From the NCBI GenBank assembly GCA_039030555.1, contig JBCCDY010000008.1, positions 62,001 to 126,000 on the forward strand: a stretch of DNA of 64,000 nucleotides, in the 5' to 3' direction. A model generated the notes under the pieces. That model saw only the letters and a program-made list of their open reading frames with translations, was not told the DNA's origin and made no database searches. This DNA comes from JBCCDY01 sp039030555. Lineage in GTDB: Bacteria; Bacteroidota; Bacteroidia; Cytophagales; Cyclobacteriaceae. This document shows positions 9,422 through 16,874 of the stretch, piece after piece (the first letter of the stretch is position 1; each line of letters begins with the position of its first letter). Made by a program: the position numbers and the translations under genes.

Positions 9422-10192
9422 ATGGCAAAATTAGAGCACAAAGATTTATTAGATGCAGGTGTACACTTTGGTCACCTCACTAGAAAATGGAATCCTAAAA
9501 TGGCTCCGTATATTTTTATGGAGAAGAACGGGATTCATATTTTAGACCTGTATAAAACCCTTCAGAACCTTGAAAATGCAAAAAGCTCGATAAGGTCTAT
9601 TGCAAAATCTGGAAGGAAAATAATGTTCGTAGCAACTAAAAAACAAGCTAAAATAGTTGTAGAACAAGAGGCAGGAAGATTAAAAATGCCTTTCGTAACG
9701 GAAAGATGGCTTGGCGGCATGTTAACAAATTTTGTTACTATCAGAAAGTCATTGAAAAAAATGACCTCTATTGATAAATTAACGAAAGAAGAGTCATACC
9801 TAGCTCTAGCAAAAAGAGAGCGATTAATGATTAGTCGTGAGAGAAAAAAGCTGGAAACTTTGCTAGGTGGTATAGCTGATCTAACAAGACTCCCGGCTGC
9901 TTTATTCGTTATCGATGTCAAAAGAGAGCATATCGCTGTTAAGGAAGCACAAAAATTAAATATCCCAGTTTATGCTTTAGTAGATACGAACTCAGATCCT
10001 ACTACGGTAGACTTTCCAATTCCTGGAAATGATGATGCTTTTAATTCAATTGAAGTAATTGTTAAGCAAATATCAGAAGCAATCGAAGAAGGCTTGAACG
10101 AAAGGAAAAAAGAGAAAGACGAGCAAAAGCTTCAGGAAGAAGAACAGAAGAAAAGAGAAGTTGACGAAAAAGAAGCTGTAGCCGAAAAGTAA
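9422..10192 (+). CDS. rpsB: 30S ribosomal protein S2
   Basis: 256 residues, with S2 landmarks AGVHFGHLTRKWNPKM, ERWLGGMLTNF and the later VDTNSDP. The last 35 residues are a highly charged Glu/Lys tail, common for S2 in this phylum. It closes the operon; the next gene, tsf, lies beyond a strong terminator hairpin. Confidence 0.98.
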   Translation: MAKLEHKDLLDAGVHFGHLTRKWNPKMAPYIFMEKNGIHILDLYKTLQNLENAKSSIRSIAKSGRKIMFVATKKQAKIVVEQEAGRLKMPFVTERWLGGMLTNFVTIRKSLKKMTSIDKLTKEESYLALAKRERLMISRERKKLETLLGGIADLTRLPAALFVIDVKREHIAVKEAQKLNIPVYALVDTNSDPTTVDFPIPGNDDAFNSIEVIVKQISEAIEEGLNERKKEKDEQKLQEEEQKKREVDEKEAVAEK

Positions 10193-10222
10193 GGCGAATA
10201 GATTATATCAATCATATATAGA

Positions 10223-10254
10223 ATTGAACATCGGCCTTCCGGTGTTCAATTTTT
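10223..10254 (+). terminator. terminator between rpsB and tsf
   Basis: ATTGAACATCGG and CCGGTGTTCAAT form a 12-bp stem with one G-T pair and a CCTT loop, followed by a T run. It is a complete intrinsic terminator placed inside what is usually a cotranscribed rpsB-tsf pair. Confidence 0.85.
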
Positions 10255-10293
10255 GTTTAAACCAATAATTATAACTCAAAATAAAGAAGAGCC

Positions 10294-11124
10294 ATGGCAA
10301 TTAGTGCTAAAGAAGTCAATGAGCTAAGAAAAATGACCGGAGCAGGCATGATGGACTGTAAAAAAGCTTTGCAGGAAGCAGACGGTGATTTTGATAAAGC
10401 AGTTGAAATTTTAAGAAAAAAAGGTCAAAAAATCTCTGCCAAAAGAGCCGACCGTGAAACTAACGAAGGATCTGTATTTGTAAAGACGAACGACGACAAC
10501 ACAGAAGGTATTTTAATTGCTATCGGTTGTGAGACAGATTTCGTGGCTAAGAATGATGAGTTTCAGAAATTAGGTCAGAAAATTCTTAATGTAGCATCAA
10601 GCGAAAAGCCAGCTGATATACCAGCACTAAAAGCTTTAAAGATTGATAGCTTGACCGTTGAAGAAAAATTAACGGAGCTTATCGGAAAAATTGGAGAAAA
10701 GTTAGAAATCGTATCCTATATCAGACAAGAAGGTGAGCAGGTAGTTCCTTACATTCATGCAGGAAGTAAGCTTGGAGTACTAGTTTCTCTAAAAGGTGCG
10801 GATGGAAAAGATGTAAAGGAAGCTGGAAGAGATGTAGCCATGCAAATTGCAGCTATGAATCCAGTTGCTCTAGATAAAAATGATGTTTCTAAAGAAATTA
10901 TCGAAAGGGAAATAGAAATAGGGAAAGAGCAAGCCAGAGCAGAAGGAAAGCCCGAGCAAATGCTTGAAAAAATTGCTACAGGAAAACTGAACAAATTTTT
11001 CAAAGAAAACACTTTGCTACAGCAAGCTTTTGTGAAAGACAATAAGTCTTCTATTGCTCAGTATCTGGATTCAGTGAATTCTGGCCTTACAGTAAGCCAG
11101 TTCAAGCGCGTATCGATAGGATAA
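10294..11124 (+). CDS. tsf: translation elongation factor Ts
   Basis: 276 residues. The protein recharges EF-Tu by exchanging GDP for GTP. The N-terminal UBA-like region (VNELRKMTGAGMMDCKKAL) and the TDFVAKN motif that contacts EF-Tu are intact. Length fits a two-subdomain EF-Ts. It is followed immediately by its own terminator at 11146-11176. Confidence 0.97.
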   Translation: MAISAKEVNELRKMTGAGMMDCKKALQEADGDFDKAVEILRKKGQKISAKRADRETNEGSVFVKTNDDNTEGILIAIGCETDFVAKNDEFQKLGQKILNVASSEKPADIPALKALKIDSLTVEEKLTELIGKIGEKLEIVSYIRQEGEQVVPYIHAGSKLGVLVSLKGADGKDVKEAGRDVAMQIAAMNPVALDKNDVSKEIIEREIEIGKEQARAEGKPEQMLEKIATGKLNKFFKENTLLQQAFVKDNKSSIAQYLDSVNSGLTVSQFKRVSIG

Positions 11125-11145
11125 ATTTTATTAAAAAATAAAATG

Positions 11146-11176
11146 AAAGCCCAACTTTTGAACGTTGGGCTTTTTT
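11146..11176 (+). terminator. terminator after tsf
   Basis: AAAGCCCAAC and GTTGGGCTTT make a 10-bp stem around an 8-nt loop, followed by a T run. This is a textbook intrinsic terminator for tsf. Confidence 0.9.
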
Positions 11177-11230
11177 GTTTTAATATTTGTTTCGTATTTT
11201 AATGACCCAGCTAAAATTTTATCGACAAAA

Positions 11231-11719
11231 ATGAACAATAATTTCGCCATCAATCTGAAGTTTTTGCGTAAAAATATTGGTTTAAACCAAGAGGAACTCG
11301 CAGAACGCCTTGGGAAAAAGAAAAGTATTATCAGTAATTATGAATCAGGAACTACCAATCCTGGGCTAATCGTTCTCGAGAGTATTGCAGACTTTTTTAG
11401 TATTAGTTTTCACGATCTGGTGGAAAGAGAGTTAAATGATGCCGACCTGGCAGAAATAGCTAAGCAAAAAAGTAATACGAAATATCGCTCCATCCCTGCT
11501 GGAGTACTAAAATCACTTCAAACCGAATTGGATATTTATCATAGAAGAAAAAGAAATTTAGAAAATTACGACGAAAGAGCACTCAGAAACTTTAGTAATG
11601 AGAATATTCGACTATTGGATAAAATGATCGAGATGGTTGAAAAACAAGACTCTGAGTTACACAGACTCTATAAACAACGTCGCAAGCTGGAAGACTTACT
11701 TCAGAAAGCTGGTTTCTAA
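11231..11719 (+). CDS. XRE-family helix-turn-helix regulator
   Basis: 162 residues from ATG at 11231. Longer starts would run into the tsf terminator and are rejected. Residues about 5-60 form an XRE/Cro helix-turn-helix (LKFLRKNIGLNQEELAERLG and SIISNYESGTTNPG). The remainder is predicted helical and probably coiled-coil, with a highly charged end (RLYKQRRKLEDLL), suited to dimer formation. No ligand domain is visible. The neighbour downstream is convergent, so there is no operon partner to suggest a target. Confidence 0.85.
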   Translation: MNNNFAINLKFLRKNIGLNQEELAERLGKKKSIISNYESGTTNPGLIVLESIADFFSISFHDLVERELNDADLAEIAKQKSNTKYRSIPAGVLKSLQTELDIYHRRKRNLENYDERALRNFSNENIRLLDKMIEMVEKQDSELHRLYKQRRKLEDLLQKAGF

Positions 11720-11733
11720 AAAAAATCACTAAG

Positions 11734-12159
11734 TTATTTTTTTATTAAGGCCGTACACTTAAGCTCTATGGCTATAGGGGTTGGAAGTTTGTTCACTTCT
11801 ATGGTTGTCCTGGCTGGTAGTCTGGTTCCTTTAAAATACTCCGCATACAGCTTGTTGAAAGTAGAAAAATCTGATTTCATATCAGTCAGGAAAACTGTGA
11901 TATCGAGAAGGTTCTCCCAGCTACTACCACAATCTTCCAAGATCAGTTTTACATTATCCAAAACTGACCTTGTCTGAATCTCAATATCATAAGACTCTAC
12001 TTCACCTTCCTCATTTAATTTCACACCGGGAATTGATTTTTGTCCAAGTTTTCTTGGCCCAACTCCAGAAATGAATAAAAAATCACCTGCCTGTTTAGCA
12101 CTTGGATATAGGCCTACCGGTTCTGGTCCTCTTTCAGAGTAAAGCTCTTTAACTTTCAT
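11734..12159 (-). CDS. RidA family enamine/imine deaminase
   Basis: 141 residues of the RidA/YjgF/UK114 fold. These trimeric enzymes hydrolyse reactive imines released by PLP enzymes. The conserved C-terminal pieces GTRLPARTTIEV (substrate Arg) and PTPIAIELKCTA are present, as is GDFLFISGVGP near the start. Its ATG overlaps the stop codon of the aminopeptidase gene by one base (TAATG), so the two are translated together. The substrate is not known; an aminomuconate-deaminase-like role is possible but unsupported. Confidence 0.85.
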   Translation of the reverse strand: MKVKELYSERGPEPVGLYPSAKQAGDFLFISGVGPRKLGQKSIPGVKLNEEGEVESYDIEIQTRSVLDNVKLILEDCGSSWENLLDITVFLTDMKSDFSTFNKLYAEYFKGTRLPARTTIEVNKLPTPIAIELKCTALIKK

Positions 12160-13448
12160 TATTGATTCATTAAATCTTCTATTTCTTCAACTTCTATTGG
12201 AATATTTTTCATCAGATCATCAAGTCCGTCTTCCTTAATGATCACATCATTTTCCAACCGAACACCCAGACCTTCTTCTCTTATATATATTCCTGGTTCT
12301 ACTGTAAAAGCCATTCCTGCTTTCATCTTTATATAAATATTTCCTACATCATGCACGTCTAACCCTATGTGATGAGATGTACCGTGCATGAAATATTTCC
12401 TGTAAAGAGGTTTTTTAGGATCCTGATTTTTTACGTCGGTCTTATCAAGTAATCCTAATCCTATTAATTCTGACTCCATGATTTCCCCAACTTCTTTGTG
12501 GTATTCAGGGATTGTATTCCCCGGCACAAGTAAGCCCATCGCTTCTCTTTTCACTCGAAGGACTGCTTCATAAACTTCTTTTTGTCTGGCTGTGAATTTA
12601 CCATTTACCGGGACGCATCTCGTCATATCTGCATTGTAATTAGCATACTCCGCTCCTACATCCATCAGTAAAAGATCACCTTCTTTGCAATCCTTATGAT
12701 TATCAATGTAATGTAGCACACAAGCACTGGCACCAGAAGCTATTATTGGAGTGTATGCAAATCCTTTTGACCCATTTCTCACGAATTCATGAATGTATTC
12801 CGCCTCAATTTCATACTCCTTAACTCCAGGCTTAATAAACTTTAGCACTCTTCGAAACGAGTCTTCGGTGATATCGCAAGCTTTTCGCAGGAAGTCAATT
12901 TCTATATCGGACTTTATTGCTCGTAAACTATAAAGCAGGGGAGCTACTCTTTCATAGTTATGAATGGGATATTTTTCTTTACACCATTTAATAAAACGGG
13001 CATCCCTCGTTTCCACTTCCACATCCGCTCTGATGTGCTCATTGGTGTTCAGATAAACATACTGAACTTCTGCCATAAGCGTATTGAATACTTTGGAAAA
13101 CTCTTCCAACCACATTACAGAATCAATCCCCGATGTTTCGGTTGCTTCTTCCTGTGTGTATTTATGACCTTCCCAAATAGCAATCTCTTCGTTGGTCTTT
13201 TTTACGAAAAGAATTTCCTTCCATTCCTTCTGATGAAAATCGGGATATAGGATTAAGATGCTCTCTTCCTGATCAATACCAGTCAGGTAAAAAAGATCAT
13301 TGTTTTGAATGAAACTACGAGTACCATCTGCATTGGTAGGCATAATATCGTTTGAATGTAAAACCACTAAGGAGTTTGGTTTTAATAACTCTGCCAGATT
13401 TTTCCTATTCTGAACAAAAAGCTCGCTCGGTATTTTTTGGTATCTCAT
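12159..13448 (-). CDS. aminopeptidase P family metallopeptidase (M24B)
   Basis: A 429-residue Xaa-Pro aminopeptidase. The N-terminal AMP_N domain spans about 1-150 and the pita-bread catalytic domain follows. Metal ligands are visible in order: LLMDVGAEY, NADMTRC, HGTSHHIGLDVHD, FTVEPGIY and RLENDV. The enzyme removes N-terminal residues preceding proline. It is cotranscribed and coupled with the RidA gene behind it. Confidence 0.92.
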   Translation of the reverse strand: MRYQKIPSELFVQNRKNLAELLKPNSLVVLHSNDIMPTNADGTRSFIQNNDLFYLTGIDQEESILILYPDFHQKEWKEILFVKKTNEEIAIWEGHKYTQEEATETSGIDSVMWLEEFSKVFNTLMAEVQYVYLNTNEHIRADVEVETRDARFIKWCKEKYPIHNYERVAPLLYSLRAIKSDIEIDFLRKACDITEDSFRRVLKFIKPGVKEYEIEAEYIHEFVRNGSKGFAYTPIIASGASACVLHYIDNHKDCKEGDLLLMDVGAEYANYNADMTRCVPVNGKFTARQKEVYEAVLRVKREAMGLLVPGNTIPEYHKEVGEIMESELIGLGLLDKTDVKNQDPKKPLYRKYFMHGTSHHIGLDVHDVGNIYIKMKAGMAFTVEPGIYIREEGLGVRLENDVIIKEDGLDDLMKNIPIEVEEIEDLMNQ

Positions 13449-13483
13449 ATTAGAAGTCTTATCCTAAATCAGGTGTTAAAGTC

Positions 13484-14362
13484 TTATTGATTCAATTTGA
13501 GGTTTAGCAATCTATCCGGATAATTGGTGATGATTCCGTCCACGCCCATATTGATCAACTTTTTCATTGTTGGTTCATCGTTAATGGTATAAACATATGT
13601 TTCATAACCAGCATTGTGTCTTGAATCTACTCTAGATCGGGTTAGAAATTTGTAATAAGAATTTAGTGCTTCAATTTCAATATCATCATCAGGAGCACCA
13701 GTCTGAAACTTGACATCGACATACAAAGGAAGCCAATCCAGATTTTGAACAATCAGTTTCTGAGTTTTGATACCGGGAGCATATTTGTTTACTTCTTTAA
13801 TATAGTTTGAGTCGAAGGCCTGAACGATGCACCAGGGCCTCGCTTTTCTAGAGTCGATAATATCAACGACCTTTTTTCCTAAGCCTCTATAAACTCCGTT
13901 CTCCCCTCTTTTTATTTCAATAAGAAGGATGCTTTGCCCATTAATACGATCAAGTACTTCACCTAACTCCGGGATCGATTCTCCACTGAAGGAGCCTCCA
14001 TACCAGGAACCTGCGTCTAATTTTTTTAGTTCTGAAAGTGTTTTCTCCACAACAAGTCCTTCCCCATTCGTCGTCCTTTCCAGCGTTGCATCATGTATAA
14101 CGATTGCTTCCCCATCGCTACTCATGTGAATATCCAATTCAATCATATCCGGACGAAAGTCCAAAGCTTTTATAAAGGCTGAAATGGTATTTTCAGGTGC
14201 ATATCCTGATGCACCTCTATGGGCAATGTTTAATACTTTTTTAAGTCGTTCCGGATTTTCTATTTCATCGGAGATAAATTTTTGCTGAATTACCCCCTTG
14301 AAAAACCAATAATAAGCTATAAGCCCAAGAACAATAATTACTAAGATAATTTTCTTGATCAT
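13484..14362 (-). CDS. glycerophosphodiester phosphodiesterase family protein
   Basis: 292 residues. An N-terminal hydrophobic helix (about 3-22) acts as a signal anchor or uncleaved signal. The GDPD fold then follows, with IAHRGASGYAPENT (catalytic His-Arg), ELDIHMSSDGEAIVIHD (metal Glu/Asp and second His) and a late VDGIITNYPDR. These enzymes release glycerol 3-phosphate from lipid head groups, here probably at the periplasmic side of the membrane. It is a single-gene unit divergent from the phosphatase gene. Confidence 0.9.
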   Translation of the reverse strand: MIKKIILVIIVLGLIAYYWFFKGVIQQKFISDEIENPERLKKVLNIAHRGASGYAPENTISAFIKALDFRPDMIELDIHMSSDGEAIVIHDATLERTTNGEGLVVEKTLSELKKLDAGSWYGGSFSGESIPELGEVLDRINGQSILLIEIKRGENGVYRGLGKKVVDIIDSRKARPWCIVQAFDSNYIKEVNKYAPGIKTQKLIVQNLDWLPLYVDVKFQTGAPDDDIEIEALNSYYKFLTRSRVDSRHNAGYETYVYTINDEPTMKKLINMGVDGIITNYPDRLLNLKLNQ

Positions 14363-14522
14363 GTTGTTGAAGTTGAACGCTCTCCACTAAGAATTCAACT
14401 CTTAAATTAAAAGGTTTTTCCTTCGAAGCCTAACTTAACATCCAAAGCTATTCTGCCACTTATGGTTATAAGCATAGCGATTTAAAATTTTAATTATCTT
14501 ATTTTAGCATCTCTGTAAACAG

Positions 14523-16784
14523 TTGAATTTGAAGCAATTATACTTTCTGTGGTTTATTCTTTTTGCATCCTCCGGTGTACTAAACGGACAAGAGACAGAC
14601 TCACCAGAGAGTAGTGATTTAGAACTTGTAAAAAAGCAAGTTCATTATTTTCTTAACGGAGGCGATTCACTTTTAGAAATTAGTACTGACAGCGCTTTCG
14701 TACTCTATCAAGTAGCTTTATCCATCTCCGATGACAATGATTACAGAGAAGGGCAGGCGATCTCTAACCTTCGTATTGGAGAACTTTTTAATATGCTTCA
14801 AAGAAATCAGGAAGCTCTCCAATATTTCGCACAAGCCTTAAATACATTCCAAAGCAATAAGGATTCCACCGGCATGGCCGATGTGTTACTTAACATCGGG
14901 AGGGTTTATTACGACTTTGATGAGTATGTAAAATCACTGGAGTATGTTCGAAGTGCGCAAGAGACTTATCCTAAGAATACTGCTCCTGGAAAATTTGGAC
15001 ATGTGGAGCACGCTCTCTGTGATATTTATCACAAAATGGGGAATAATGATATTGCCCTAAGAAGTTGTATTGAAGGTCTGGAATTGTTTAGCTCAGATGA
15101 TAACCAAAGGTGTATTGTCCGAGTGAAAAACTCATTGGGCATGATCTATTTAGAGATCAACCAACTCAACGATGCCCGGCAGAATTTCTTTGAAGCATTG
15201 AATCTGGCCGAAAATTTAGGGAATCCTAAGGAGCTAGCTTCCAGTTATGAGAAGATTGGGGAATTCTATCTTTTTGAAAATCGGTTTGAAGAGTCTATCA
15301 GGTATTATAATAATGCCCTTCTGATTAATCTTAGAAGAGAAGATCGTAGTGACCTGGCTCGTACTTATCTAAACATTGGAAAAGTAAATATCGAATTGAA
15401 TGAGTCGCAGAATGCCATTCGCTCTTTACAGGAAAGCCTTGAGATAGCTGAAGGGATCGGTTTTAAAGATCTCAAAGCCAGATCGCTCCTCAATATTGGA
15501 AGAGCCCATTTTCAAATTGGAAATTCAGAGAAGGCTATCAATTTTATGCGAAGTGCTTTAAGGATTGGTATGCGAATTAATGCCAGGCCCATTCTTAGGG
15601 ACTGTTATCAAAACCTGGCTATTTACTATAATGAGATTGGAGATAAGGAAAACGCCTTCCTGAACTATAATCTCTATGTACGACAAAATGAATCGATTTT
15701 CACGCAGCAAAGTGCCAGAAGAATAGCAGAGGCTGAAGCTTTGTATAAGGTTGAGCAGAAGGAAAAAGAGATAGACCTGCTCAGAAAAGAAAATGAAATA
15801 CAGGCTTTAAAAGCAAAAGAAAGAACTTATATCGGCTACGGATTAGTTACTTTTTCCGTGCTCATTCTCATTATCATTGCCATTGTATACTCCCGATATC
15901 GTTTGAAAGCCAAAGCGAATCGACAATTAAAGAGTCAAAACGATGAGATTGAAAAGCAGAAAAACGAGATCGAGATCCAGAAAAATGACATAGAAGAGAA
16001 AAGTGAGGAATTGAACCTCATCAATAATGAACTCACGGATAGCATTCGTTACGCCCGGAAAATTCAGGAATCCTTGTTTCCTGAAAACAAGTCTTTAAAA
16101 ACCATTTTTTCTGATTCATTTATTTTCTACCAGCCACGGGATATTGTTAGCGGCGATTTTTACTGGTTTGAAGAGATTGGAGACCTCGTGATTATTGCGA
16201 CCGTCGATTGTACAGGGCACGGGGTTCCTGGTGCGTTTATGACCGTTCTTGCCAACTCTCTTTTAAATCAAATCGTGAAAGAGGGTCGCTTAACTGAGCC
16301 AAACCTGATCCTGACTCTATTGGATCAAAAAGTAAGACAGAGTTTACATCAGGATGGTTCTCGTTTCGACAACAGTAATGACGGAATGGATATGGCACTT
16401 TGTTCCATCAACAAAAAAGATTTTACTCTGAAATTTACCGGTGCTCAAATTCCACTTTATTACTCTAGCAACGGTCAGTTAGAGCAATACAAAGGTGATC
16501 GATTCCCAATAGGAAGTAAGCAACATGAAGATAAAGAATTCAAAACGGTCACTATTCAGGCTGAAAAAGGTGATGTATTCTATTTAGCCTCCGATGGTTT
16601 TCAGGATCAATTCGGAGGTGAAAAAGATAAGAAATTCATGAAATCGACTTTTAGAAAATTTCTTGGTTCCATTCATGGACTTCCAATGAACAAGCAACTC
16701 GATGAGGTCACTAAAACCTTTTTTGACTGGAAGAATGGAAATGAGCAAACTGACGATGTGCTCGTAATGGGTGTCCGCCTGTGA
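14523..16784 (+). CDS. TPR sensor with membrane helix and SpoIIE-type PP2C phosphatase
   Basis: 753 residues. A signal peptide (YFLWFILFASSGVLNGQ) leads into about eight tetratricopeptide repeats up to residue 390. A membrane helix lies near 440-460 (GYGLVTFSVLILIIIAIVY), followed by a coiled coil, then a SpoIIE domain with GDFYWF, VDCTGHGVPGAFMT and the final TDDVLVMGVRL. The start is TTG: an in-frame TAG lies six codons upstream and the next ATG is deep inside the repeats. The periplasmic repeats probably sense a signal and tune a cytoplasmic Ser/Thr phosphatase acting on a regulator. The partner is not in this window. Confidence 0.9.
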   Translation: MNLKQLYFLWFILFASSGVLNGQETDSPESSDLELVKKQVHYFLNGGDSLLEISTDSAFVLYQVALSISDDNDYREGQAISNLRIGELFNMLQRNQEALQYFAQALNTFQSNKDSTGMADVLLNIGRVYYDFDEYVKSLEYVRSAQETYPKNTAPGKFGHVEHALCDIYHKMGNNDIALRSCIEGLELFSSDDNQRCIVRVKNSLGMIYLEINQLNDARQNFFEALNLAENLGNPKELASSYEKIGEFYLFENRFEESIRYYNNALLINLRREDRSDLARTYLNIGKVNIELNESQNAIRSLQESLEIAEGIGFKDLKARSLLNIGRAHFQIGNSEKAINFMRSALRIGMRINARPILRDCYQNLAIYYNEIGDKENAFLNYNLYVRQNESIFTQQSARRIAEAEALYKVEQKEKEIDLLRKENEIQALKAKERTYIGYGLVTFSVLILIIIAIVYSRYRLKAKANRQLKSQNDEIEKQKNEIEIQKNDIEEKSEELNLINNELTDSIRYARKIQESLFPENKSLKTIFSDSFIFYQPRDIVSGDFYWFEEIGDLVIIATVDCTGHGVPGAFMTVLANSLLNQIVKEGRLTEPNLILTLLDQKVRQSLHQDGSRFDNSNDGMDMALCSINKKDFTLKFTGAQIPLYYSSNGQLEQYKGDRFPIGSKQHEDKEFKTVTIQAEKGDVFYLASDGFQDQFGGEKDKKFMKSTFRKFLGSIHGLPMNKQLDEVTKTFFDWKNGNEQTDDVLVMGVRL

Positions 16785-16833
16785 AATCTATACTTGCTAA
16801 GATTCATTCAAGTTGAAAAACTGTATTGTATTT

Positions 16834-16866
16834 AGACATCCGATACTTCAAAAATATCGGATGTCT
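16834..16866 (+). terminator. bidirectional terminator between the phosphatase gene and clpB
   Basis: A perfect 12-bp stem (AGACATCCGATA with its complement) around a 9-nt loop lies between two convergent genes, only 9 bp from the clpB stop. Weak T-rich tracts on either side fit use in both directions. Confidence 0.8.
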
Positions 16867-16874
16867 GGTTTTCA

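Noticed and set aside
11165..11230. Longer N-terminus for the XRE regulator using TTG at 11165
   Set aside because: The extension lies in the loop and right arm of the tsf terminator and adds no recognisable sequence; ATG at 11231 gives a standard helix-turn-helix start.
14443..14450. TAGCTTTG on the minus strand as a promoter for the glycerophosphodiesterase gene
   Set aside because: It matches the -7 box but has no TTTG box at the required distance, and would leave an 80-base leader.
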